Shown: positions 54,080-61,769 of the stretch, in pieces
Layout of the letters: each line of letters begins with the position of its first letter
Numbering within the stretch: position 1 is the stretch's first letter
Source of the DNA: Lujinxingia litoralis
GTDB taxonomy: Bacteria > Myxococcota_A > Bradymonadia > Bradymonadales > Bradymonadaceae
Direction of reading: 5' to 3'
NCBI RefSeq assembly: GCF_003260125.1
Contig: NZ_QHKO01000006.1
Span: 1-64,000 of the forward strand
DNA length: 64,000 bases
Made by a program: the position numbers and the translations under genes
Notes under the pieces: model-generated
What the model was told of the DNA's origin: nothing
Databases searched by the model: none
What the model saw: the letters and a program-made list of their open reading frames with translations, nothing else

Positions 54080-55111
54080 TCAGCCTGACGAGCTTGCAGA
54101 AGAGCGCTGGCGAGGCGCGCCTTTGTCGGAGAGCGCGGGGAGCTCGCTGGCCAGGTGCTCGGCGATCTCGGCGATCGTGGCAAAGCTCATGCGATCGTGG
54201 AAGTAGAAGGGGACCTCGACCAGGGGGGCATCGGCCTGCTGGCGGAGCACATCGAGGTACTCCTGTTGCATGGCGACCCGGGCGTTGCGAAAGCGCGCCG
54301 CCTCCAAAAAGGCCCGCGTGGGGTGGGCGTCGGCGCGGGCGTCGCCCTGGTCGGCGCGCTGCTGGAGCTCGTCGTGGGCCTGGTCTATGTAGGCGCTCTC
54401 GGCCCCGTCGAAGAGGGGGCGGTAGACGGCGTTGGCCATCACGCAGCCCACGGGCACCCCCATCTCCTGGCGCACGACTTTGGCCAGCTCCAGGGTCTCG
54501 TTGACGGGCATGTCTTCGGCCAGGGTGACCAGGTTGAGCGCGGTGCGCTTCGGGTCCTGGAGGAGGTCGAGGATGCGCTGGGCCTCCTCAAACATCAGGC
54601 CGGATTTGACCAGCCCGGTGATCACCGAGGGGATGCGCAGAAAGAAGATGCCGTGACCGGTGGCCGGGGCATCGACGATGATCTTATCCCAGACCGGGCT
54701 GCCGTCGGGGTGTTCTTCGATGACGTGGTAGTAGGCCTTGCCCAGCATCACCAGCTCGTTGAGGCCGGGGATGACTTTGAGAAAGGAGCTGACCAGGCGG
54801 TTTTCGAAGACGGCGCGGTAGACGAGCTTGATCTTGAGGATCATCAGCGCGTACTCCCGCATGGCGGCCGCCGGGGTGACGTTGACGGCAAAAAGGTTGT
54901 CGTCGACCTCGCGAATCTCGTGGTCGACGCCGTCGGCGCCAAAGAGGGAGCTGATCTTGCCCTTGACGTTGAGCTCCATCAGCAGGGTGCGTTCGCCCCG
55001 GCGAGCGCAGCTCAGCGCGAAGGCGGCGGCCAGCGTGGTTTTGCCCACACCGCCTTTGCCGCTGAAGAGGAAAAAGCGCCGATTGTAGAGATCAGAATCT
55101 GGGGAGGACAC
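54080..55111 (-). CDS. ArsA/Get3-like ATPase, BagA-type partner (GKGGVGKT)
   Basis: A 343-residue P-loop ATPase with the full deviant Walker A GKGGVGKTT, including the signature lysine, and VDAPATGHGIFFLRIP as switch II. LLMELNVKGKISSLFG follows the first strand. No metal-binding Cys triad of arsenite pumps is visible, so a Get3-like or chaperone role is more likely than arsenite export. The start is GTG. It is the upstream gene of the pair (42-base gap), and no arsB or arsR lies near. Confidence 0.85.
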   Translation of the reverse strand: MSSPDSDLYNRRFFLFSGKGGVGKTTLAAAFALSCARRGERTLLMELNVKGKISSLFGADGVDHEIREVDDNLFAVNVTPAAAMREYALMILKIKLVYRAVFENRLVSSFLKVIPGLNELVMLGKAYYHVIEEHPDGSPVWDKIIVDAPATGHGIFFLRIPSVITGLVKSGLMFEEAQRILDLLQDPKRTALNLVTLAEDMPVNETLELAKVVRQEMGVPVGCVMANAVYRPLFDGAESAYIDQAHDELQQRADQGDARADAHPTRAFLEAARFRNARVAMQQEYLDVLRQQADAPLVEVPFYFHDRMSFATIAEIAEHLASELPALSDKGAPRQRSSASSSG

Positions 55112-55369
55112 GTCGGGCTCACCGAGGAGGGGGGGAGCGAGGGCCGCCGAACTTAAAGAGAGGCCGACCCGCAGGGGGCCGGCCAGGCAGGCGGAATCTA
55201 ATCAGGAAGGGCTTTGATCGCAAGGCGCACCCACAGCCCTGGCAGGGGCGCTCAGCCGGTGGAACGAAGCGCTGCTGGAGGTTGTTCCGCAGGCGGCATA
55301 TAAGCAGTGCCCCCGGCAGATGGCGTCGCGGGCAGCGTGGCGATGAGGACCAGGCAGACGAGGTAGTGG

Positions 55370-56488
55370 ATGGCAATGTCGAGTGCATTTCGAGCGTGGC
55401 TTCAGGAGCGGGGCGCCCTGCTGGTTGGCGAGGGGCCTCAGGAGCGGGTGGTCTGCGTGGGGGAGCCTGCCCACGAGGATCAGGAGGGCGTGGACGGGGT
55501 GCGGGAGCAGGGGCTGGGCTGGGTGGCCCGGGAGCCGCGGGAGACGCTGGTGCTGGGCGGAGAGGACGCCATCCCCTGGTTGCAGGGGCTGGTGACCAGC
55601 GATCTGATGCACCTGGCCGAAGAGGGGCGGGGGCAGCGCACGACCTGGGTGAATCACACCGGGCGTTTTGTGGGGGAGGGGCGGCTGCTGCATTTCCCCG
55701 AAGCGCTGATCATGGACCTGGAGGCCGGCACGCTGGAGGGCGGGCTGCTGGGGCATCTGAAGCGTCACATCATCCTGGAGAAGGTCACCCTGGAGGACCG
55801 CAGCGCGCAGACGACGGTGCTGGGGCTCTACGGGCGCGGGGCGTCGATGGTGCTGGAGCAGGCCGGGAGCTGGGCGCATCGGTTGAGCCCGGGGAGTCGG
55901 CCGATGTTTGCCGGGACCTGGGGCCAGGTGGCGGGCCAGGGGGTGGTGGTGCAGCGGGTGCCCTGGTGCGTGGATGAGGCCTATGAGCTGCGCATCGATC
56001 GCGAGCAGGTGCTCGCGGTGATTGCGGCGATCGAAGACGCGGTGGGCCGCCCCTTGCCGCTCTGCGGGGAGGCGGGATTTGAGCGGATGCGCCTGGAGGC
56101 CGGGGTGCCGCGCTTTGGGGTGGAACTGCACGCGAAGGTGATTCCCTTGGAGGCGGGGTTTGAGGACGCGATCGCCTACGATAAAGGCTGCTACCTGGGC
56201 CAGGAGATCATCGCCCGTCTGGACACCCGGGGCACCCCGGCGAAGATGCTGCGCAGGGTGCGTCTCCGTGGCAGCGAAGCGCCGGCGGTGGGGGCTTTGG
56301 TGGAGGCGCGGCTCGATGGGGCGTGGACGAAAAAAGGGGAGGTGGTCAGCGTGGCCCGCGCGATACGCGGCCCGGGGTATCGGGCGCTGGTGTCGATGAA
56401 ACGCGGGGCGTATGACGTGGGACAAGAGGTGCGCCTGGGCGATGAAAGCGCCGAGCTCGAAGCCCTTTCATCGCTGCCCGGCGCGTAG
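55370..56488 (+). CDS. ygfZ: YgfZ/GcvT-family folate-binding protein
   Basis: A 372-residue protein of the YgfZ group, which uses folate to help build or repair certain Fe-S enzymes. The signature KGCYLGQEIIARLDTRG is intact with Cys274. LQGLVTSDL and NHTGRFVGEGRLLHFP mark the N-terminal folate-binding fold. It lacks the glycine-cleavage T-protein residues and neighbours. GAGG lies seven bases before the first ATG. It is divergent from the ArsA pair over about 258 bp, in which no other feature was seen. Confidence 0.9.
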   Translation: MAMSSAFRAWLQERGALLVGEGPQERVVCVGEPAHEDQEGVDGVREQGLGWVAREPRETLVLGGEDAIPWLQGLVTSDLMHLAEEGRGQRTTWVNHTGRFVGEGRLLHFPEALIMDLEAGTLEGGLLGHLKRHIILEKVTLEDRSAQTTVLGLYGRGASMVLEQAGSWAHRLSPGSRPMFAGTWGQVAGQGVVVQRVPWCVDEAYELRIDREQVLAVIAAIEDAVGRPLPLCGEAGFERMRLEAGVPRFGVELHAKVIPLEAGFEDAIAYDKGCYLGQEIIARLDTRGTPAKMLRRVRLRGSEAPAVGALVEARLDGAWTKKGEVVSVARAIRGPGYRALVSMKRGAYDVGQEVRLGDESAELEALSSLPGA

Positions 56489-56605
56489 TAGCGTGGCGAG
56501 CGCAGGCGGCGAGGTGGTGCGCGAATCTGCCAGAAGGATCGCGACGCGTGGAGCTTCGTCGATGGAGTCTTTTGCCCGGCGACGGGCCTGACGAGTACGA
56601 GCGCG

Positions 56606-57406
56606 ATGGCAATAAAACTGACGATCAACGAGGCCACGCTCCAGGGGTTTCAGGGGAGCGTGCCCCGTCACGTGGCCGTGATCATGGACGGCAACGGGCG
56701 CTGGGCGGTGCAGCGGGGCATGGCCCGGATTCGGGGGCACCATGAGGGCGCCAACGCGGTGCGGCGAGTGGTGGAGAGCTGTCGCTACCTGGGGGTGGAG
56801 ATTCTGACGCTCTATGCGTTCAGCTCGCAGAACTGGGGACGTCCGCAGGATGAGGTCAGCGGGCTGATGACGCTCTTTGACCTCTACATCAAAAAAGAGC
56901 GCAAGCGCCTGCTGCAGAACGGCATCCGCATGCAGGTGATCGGCGACCGGGGGCGGCTTTCGCCAAAGTTGCAGAAGGCCATCGCCGAGTTGGAGGCGCG
57001 CAGCGCCGAGAACACCGGGATGATCCTCCAGGTGGCCGTGAGCTACGGCGGACGCGAAGAAATCATCCAGGCTACCCGCCGCATCGCCGAGGATGCGCTC
57101 GCCGGCAACCTCGACCCGGCCCAGATCGACGAGGCCCTGGTTTCGCGCTACCTCTACACGCAGGGGCGTCTGGACCCGGACCTGGTGATTCGGACCAGCG
57201 GGGAGTGTCGGGTATCGAACTTTTTGCTCTGGCAGATCGCCTACAGCGAACTGCATATCACCGAGACGCTGTGGCCGGATTTCGGGGAGGCGCAGCTGAT
57301 CGAGGCGTTTGAGGATTTCACGGGTCGTCAGCGGCGTTTCGGTCAGACCGGAGCGCAGGTCGACGACGAGGCCCAGGTCGACGCAGGCCACCAGGATGAG
57401 GGGTAA
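56606..57406 (+). CDS. uppS: Isoprenyl transferase (undecaprenyl diphosphate synthase)
   Basis: A 266-residue cis-prenyltransferase that makes the C55 lipid carrier of cell wall and surface glycans. The catalytic Asp28 is in VIMDGNGRWA; FSSQNWGRP and RTSGECRVSNFLLWQ (IPP and product site) are complete. The last 20 residues are a polar extension. It starts a tight run uppS-thiD-murF/alr (two bases, then overlap), two of which serve the cell wall. Confidence 0.95.
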   Translation: MAIKLTINEATLQGFQGSVPRHVAVIMDGNGRWAVQRGMARIRGHHEGANAVRRVVESCRYLGVEILTLYAFSSQNWGRPQDEVSGLMTLFDLYIKKERKRLLQNGIRMQVIGDRGRLSPKLQKAIAELEARSAENTGMILQVAVSYGGREEIIQATRRIAEDALAGNLDPAQIDEALVSRYLYTQGRLDPDLVIRTSGECRVSNFLLWQIAYSELHITETLWPDFGEAQLIEAFEDFTGRQRRFGQTGAQVDDEAQVDAGHQDEG

Positions 57407-57408
57407 GG

Positions 57409-58254
57409 ATGAGTGCGTATTTCGATCTTTTTGAGAAGCCCAAGACGAGCGGGGGCGTGAGCGCCCCGGCGGTGGCGCTGACCATTGCCGGCAGCGACAG
57501 CGGGGGAGGGGCCGGGATTCAGGCCGACCTCAAGACCTTTGCGGCCTGCGGGGTCTTTGGCACCAGTGCGCTGACGCTGTTGACCGCGCAGAACACCCAG
57601 GGGGTGACCCTGGTGGAGATGGCCAGTGAGGCGATGGTACGGGCGCAGCTCGACGCGGTGCTCGGGGATCTCAAACCGAGCGCGGCCAAGACCGGGGCGC
57701 TGGGCACCGAGGCGATGATCAGCTTTTTGGTGGAGTATCTGGAGGACCATCCGATCGAGTCGTTGGTGGTCGATCCGGTGATGATCTCCAAGCATGGCGA
57801 GCCGCTGATGCCGGAGTCGGCGTTTGCCTCGCTGCGCGAGAAGTTGTTGCCCCGGGCGCTCATCGTCACGCCCAACCGCTTTGAGGCCGCGCACCTTACG
57901 GGGATGGGGGAGGTGGAGAGTCTGGCCGAGATGAAAGAAGCGGCGAAGCGGCTTTTTGGCGCCGGAGCGCGGCATGTGGTGATCAAGGGCGGACATTTTG
58001 ATCGGATCGTGCGCGACGTGTTTTACGACGGTTCGGGGTTTGTGGAGTTCGGCGCCGACCGGGTCGATTCGAAGCGGGTGCATGGGTCGGGGTGTACGTT
58101 TTCGGCGGCGATCTGCGCGCGTCTGGCGCGCCAGGACGCGCTGGTAGACGCGGTGGCTTTTGCCCGGGAGTTCATCAGCGAGGCGATCGAGAAGGCGCCG
58201 CGGCTCGGCGAGGGCATCTCGCCGGTGAACCCGATGCACGGAGTCTGGCGGTGA
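57409..58254 (+). CDS. thiD: Hydroxymethylpyrimidine/phosphomethylpyrimidine kinase ThiD
   Basis: A 281-residue ribokinase-fold kinase of thiamine synthesis. TIAGSDSGGGAGIQADLKTF binds HMP, VDPVMISKHG is the central strand, and the anion hole is VHGSGCTFSAAI near the C-terminus. The size agrees with the bifunctional HMP/HMP-P kinases. The ATG overlaps no gene but is only two bases after uppS; its stop overlaps the GTG of murF-alr. No other thi gene is in the window. Confidence 0.93.
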   Translation: MSAYFDLFEKPKTSGGVSAPAVALTIAGSDSGGGAGIQADLKTFAACGVFGTSALTLLTAQNTQGVTLVEMASEAMVRAQLDAVLGDLKPSAAKTGALGTEAMISFLVEYLEDHPIESLVVDPVMISKHGEPLMPESAFASLREKLLPRALIVTPNRFEAAHLTGMGEVESLAEMKEAAKRLFGAGARHVVIKGGHFDRIVRDVFYDGSGFVEFGADRVDSKRVHGSGCTFSAAICARLARQDALVDAVAFAREFISEAIEKAPRLGEGISPVNPMHGVWR

Positions 58255-60791
58255 GTGCGAAGGTCGACCCGGGAGCGATGGAGGTGATGACTCTGGGGGA
58301 GGTGGCGCGGTGGGCGGGGGGACGCCTGGAGGGAGGCGACCCCGACCAGGTGATTCAGAAGGTGGTGGTCGATTCGCGGCGGCTGCTGGAGCCCGGCTCG
58401 CTCTTTGTGGCGCTGGAAGGGCCGCGTTTTGATGGCCATGCCTTTGTGCATCAGGCCTTTGAGCAGGGGGCGGTGGCGGCGATGGTCCACCACGGGAGCC
58501 GGGCGGAGTTTGGGGAGGGGCCACTGATCCGGGTCTCGGATACCCGGGCGGCGTTGCAGGCGGTGGCGGCGGCCTGGCGGGCGCGTTTCGACATCCCGGT
58601 GGTGGCCATTACCGGCTCCAACGGCAAGACGATCGTCAAAGACATGCTGGCCAAAATGCTCGGGGCGACCTGCACGGTGCACGCCAGTCCGGGCAGCTAC
58701 AACTCCCAGGTGGGGGTCCCGCTGAGCCTGCTGGGCATTCGCTCCGATCACGACGTGGCCATCGTCGAGGTGGGCGTCAGCCATCGGGGCGACATGGCCC
58801 GTCAGGTGCGGATGGTCCGGCCCACCCACGGCATCCTTACCAACATCGGCTCGGCACACGCCGCGGGACTGGGCGATGCCCGGGGCATTGCCGAAGAAAA
58901 GTCCCTGCTTTTCCAAGATCTGAACGAGGGCCATCTGGTGCTTTCGCAGGACGTGCAGCGCCAGTTTTCGGACCTGTTTCACGTGAAACCCCGCACGTAC
59001 GATCAGGTTTCGGGTGACCAGCAGGGCCGGGCCGATGTGGTGGCGCGGGGCGTGGCGGCCCGGGGGGCGGGGTGGCGCTTTGAGCTGGCGGTGCGGGACC
59101 TGGGGAGCCGTGAGATCCGCCTGGGGGTGCCGGGCTTGCATAACGTGCGCAACGCCACGGCCGCCGCCGCGATGGCCACCTTGCTGGGAGCGAGTCTGGA
59201 TGAGGTCGCCCGCGGTCTGCGGCGCTTTGAACTCAGCGAGATGCGCCTGGAGATGCATACGACCTCGGCCGGCATCACGCTGATCAACGATACGTACAAC
59301 GCCGACCCGGTCAGCGCGCGCGCCGCGCTGGAGGTGCTGCGAAACTTCTCGGGCGGGCAACGGGCGGTGGCGATTTTTGGCGATATGCTCGACCTGGGCG
59401 CCCGCGCCGCAGACGCCCACCGGGAGCTGGGGCAGGCGGTGGCTCGCCATCGGATCGATGAGCTCTTTTTGGTCGGGGAGTTCGCCGCGCTGATGGGGGA
59501 GGCGGCGGTAGCCGCCGGCATGAGCCCCGAGCGCGTGCACCGGGCCGAGCACCTGGAGGAGCTCCACCGGATGCTGGAGCGCGAACTCTCCCCGGGCGAT
59601 GTGGTGCTCTTTAAGGCCAGCCGCACCGTCGGGCTGGATCGCGCCGCGCGCCGGCTCATCGAGAGCGTGGCTCCCACCCGGCTCTTCATCGATCTGGGGG
59701 CGATCCGCGACAACTACCACGCCCTGAGTCGGCGCCTGGGTGATGAGGTCGGGGTGATGGCCGTGGTCAAGAGTTTTGGCTACGGAAACGACGCCACCCG
59801 CGTCTCTCAGCTTCTGGAAGGGCAGGGCGTGCAGGCGCTGGCGGTGGCCTACCCGGATGAGGCGATTCCGCTGCGCCGTCGGGGCATTCGCCTGCCCATT
59901 CTGGTGACCAATGTGCAGGCCTCCGAGGCTGATAAGATCGCCAAGTACGACCTGACGGCGCTGATCTACGCGCGCCCGGTGGCCCGGGCGCTGGCCGCGC
60001 AGGCCGAGCGCGTGGGCAAGCGGGTGAGCGTGCACCTGGAGATTGATACCGGGATGCGCCGCGTGGGGCTCTTGCCGGAGGATGCCGTGGCCTTTGCCCG
60101 GGAGGTGCACCGGATGCAGGCGCTCTCGATCGAGGGGGTGATGACCCATCTGGCCGCGGCCGATGATCCTGACGAAGACGCCTTCACCCACCGTCAACTC
60201 GACACCTTCGATCAGGTGCTGGCCGGCATCCGCGCAGCCGGGGTGCCGACCGGTGTGGTGCACGCGGCCAACACCGCGGCGGCCTGGCGTTTTGAGCGCG
60301 CGCGCTACGATATGGTGCGTGTGGGGCTGGGGCTCTACGGGCTGCATCCCTCGGAGGCGGTGGAGGATCAGGCCCGGGATGTGCGTCCGGCGCTCTGCTT
60401 CACCACCCGGGTGTTGCATCTGCAGCAGGTGGCGCCCGGAGATACCGTCGGCTACGGGCGATCCTGGCGAGCGCCCCGCGGAGAGGCTCGCCGCCTGGCG
60501 ACGATCGCGGTGGGGTACAACGACGGGTTCCCGCGCTTTTTGTCCAACGGCGGAGAGGTCATGATCGCCGGCACCCGCTGCCCGGTGGTCGGTCGGGTGT
60601 GCATGGACGTGGCGATGGTGGATGTGACCGACGCCGGCCGGGTGGATGTGGGCGATGAGGTGCTGCTCTTTGGTCGCGACGGTGAGGACCAGATCGCGAT
60701 CGAGGAGTGGGCGGAGCGCGGCCATACCATCTCCTATGAGCTGCTCTGCCGGATTTCACCACGCGTGCGCCGTATTTTCCTGACCGAGTAG
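58251..60791 (+). CDS. MurF-alanine racemase fusion
   Basis: An 846-residue fusion. Residues about 13-470 are MurF, which adds D-Ala-D-Ala to UDP-MurNAc-tripeptide: ATP loop ITGSNGKT (120-127), NIGSAHAAGLG and DTYNADPVSARAAL. Residues 475-846 are an alanine racemase: PLP Lys507 in VVKSFGYGND (most racemases have VKANAYGHG), catalytic Tyr735 in VGYGRSW, and GRVCMDVAMVDV. This fusion is known from Bacteroidota. The GTG start overlaps the thiD stop and has GGAG upstream. A parS-like site lies inside the MurF part. Confidence 0.93.
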   Translation: MSAKVDPGAMEVMTLGEVARWAGGRLEGGDPDQVIQKVVVDSRRLLEPGSLFVALEGPRFDGHAFVHQAFEQGAVAAMVHHGSRAEFGEGPLIRVSDTRAALQAVAAAWRARFDIPVVAITGSNGKTIVKDMLAKMLGATCTVHASPGSYNSQVGVPLSLLGIRSDHDVAIVEVGVSHRGDMARQVRMVRPTHGILTNIGSAHAAGLGDARGIAEEKSLLFQDLNEGHLVLSQDVQRQFSDLFHVKPRTYDQVSGDQQGRADVVARGVAARGAGWRFELAVRDLGSREIRLGVPGLHNVRNATAAAAMATLLGASLDEVARGLRRFELSEMRLEMHTTSAGITLINDTYNADPVSARAALEVLRNFSGGQRAVAIFGDMLDLGARAADAHRELGQAVARHRIDELFLVGEFAALMGEAAVAAGMSPERVHRAEHLEELHRMLERELSPGDVVLFKASRTVGLDRAARRLIESVAPTRLFIDLGAIRDNYHALSRRLGDEVGVMAVVKSFGYGNDATRVSQLLEGQGVQALAVAYPDEAIPLRRRGIRLPILVTNVQASEADKIAKYDLTALIYARPVARALAAQAERVGKRVSVHLEIDTGMRRVGLLPEDAVAFAREVHRMQALSIEGVMTHLAAADDPDEDAFTHRQLDTFDQVLAGIRAAGVPTGVVHAANTAAAWRFERARYDMVRVGLGLYGLHPSEAVEDQARDVRPALCFTTRVLHLQQVAPGDTVGYGRSWRAPRGEARRLATIAVGYNDGFPRFLSNGGEVMIAGTRCPVVGRVCMDVAMVDVTDAGRVDVGDEVLLFGRDGEDQIAIEEWAERGHTISYELLCRISPRVRRIFLTE
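58975..58990. other. parS-like centromere site 4, within murF-alr
   Basis: TGTTTCACGTGAAACC matches the ParB site at 15 of 16 bases. It is read as LFHVKP in the MurF part, a spot with no known catalytic role. It lies 31 kb right of the origin-like spacer. Confidence 0.82.
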
Positions 60792-60929
60792 GCGACGTGT
60801 CTTGAGGGCACAAACCTGCTCTTTGAAGCTCGCCGGCGCGCGATGGGCGCCGAGCTTTCAGGGATTCGCAGGCCCGAGGGATGGGAGGGGAGGCCGAAGG
60901 CGATGGTGCGCGGGAAGAGCGGTCTGGGC

Positions 60930-60957
60930 TTGCTTGTTGCGTCGTCGGGCTTATGTT
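60930..60957 (+). promoter_or_regulatory. Possible infC promoter
   Basis: TTGCTT and TATGTT are 16 bases apart, 50 bases before the infC start. The match to sigma-70 boxes is modest, and the site is proposed mainly for its place in an otherwise empty 215-bp spacer. Confidence 0.3.
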
Positions 60958-61006
60958 AACTTCGTGACGCAGGCCCGCAGAATAAACTACCCTGAAGGAG
61001 GACATT

Positions 61007-61558
61007 ATTCACCGGAGCAATAACAACAGTCGCAACGACGCGACGGGACCACGCATTAATCACTCGATTCGTGCGCCCGAGGTCCGGGTGATTTCGCCCG
61101 ATGGCGAGCAGCTGGGGATCATGCACCCCAACGAGGCCCGGGATAAAGCGAATGAGTACGGGCTCGATCTGGTCGAGGTCGCTCCCAACGCGCGCCCGCC
61201 GGTTTGCCGCATCATGGACTTTGGCAAGTTCCAGTACGATCAGTCCAAGAAGACGGCCGCCTCACGCTCCTCGCGTGTGCAGTTGAAGACGGTTCAGCTG
61301 CGGCCGAACACCGACGAACACGACATGGACGTGAAACTTCGTCGGGCCAAGAAGTTCTTGGAGGGCGGCAACCAGGTGCGATTTGTCATGCGCATGCGTG
61401 GTCGCGAGCGTGCTTACACCCAGCGTTGGGTGGAGCGTCTCGGCGAGCTGCTTGCGGAGTTTTCCAAGAAGTACGAGACGCCGATTAATGTCGTCTCGAC
61501 TCCCCGCGGAGAAGGCTGGAGGATCCACGCGATCGTCGAGCCTGCGTCGACCTCATAA
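61007..61558 (+). CDS. infC: Translation initiation factor IF-3, AUU start codon
   Basis: A 183-residue factor that keeps the 30S subunit free and checks the start codon. RINHSIRAPEVRVISPDGEQLGIM opens the N-domain (shown here in part: RAPEVRVISPDGEQLG); VKLRRAKKFLEGGNQVRF and RGRERAY mark the C-domain. The family N-terminus lies upstream of the first usable GTG (61088). Between the TAA at 60983 and that GTG no ATG, GTG or TTG occurs after the ribosome site, but AAGGAGG is five bases before an ATT. AUU starts let IF-3 repress its own translation. Confidence 0.93.
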   Translation: MHRSNNNSRNDATGPRINHSIRAPEVRVISPDGEQLGIMHPNEARDKANEYGLDLVEVAPNARPPVCRIMDFGKFQYDQSKKTAASRSSRVQLKTVQLRPNTDEHDMDVKLRRAKKFLEGGNQVRFVMRMRGRERAYTQRWVERLGELLAEFSKKYETPINVVSTPRGEGWRIHAIVEPASTS

Positions 61559-61575
61559 GGTTGAGTGCTGGACGT

Positions 61576-61659
61576 CGTGATGCGCGCCTCTAAAGAGAGG
61601 GCGACATCACGTACCCGGCATAAACCCGACGATCGCCTGGGCGATCGTCGGGTTTTTTT
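61576..61659 (+). terminator. infC terminator with preceding hairpin
   Basis: A first imperfect hairpin pairs CGTGATG (61576) with CATCACG (61605). The second is a strong terminator: CCCGACGATCGCC and GGCGATCGTCGGG (61625-61652) followed by seven T. It closes the infC unit, so rpmI and rplT, which usually follow infC, are not cotranscribed. Confidence 0.9.
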
Positions 61660-61769
61660 ATGCCCGGGCCCGGCGTTGCTCCAGCGGCAAGCCCGGCGTA
61701 TGATGCGCCGAAGCGTTTCGGCAGGATGACTCACCACCAGACAAACCCCTTCAGGCGTTGACGGAAGTG

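Noticed and set aside
52844..55111. ParA-type partition ATPases, given the parS sites
   Set aside because: Size, switch regions (DTPPTTHALDFL, DAPATGHG) and P-loop context are those of ArsA/Get3, not ParA, and no parB is adjacent.
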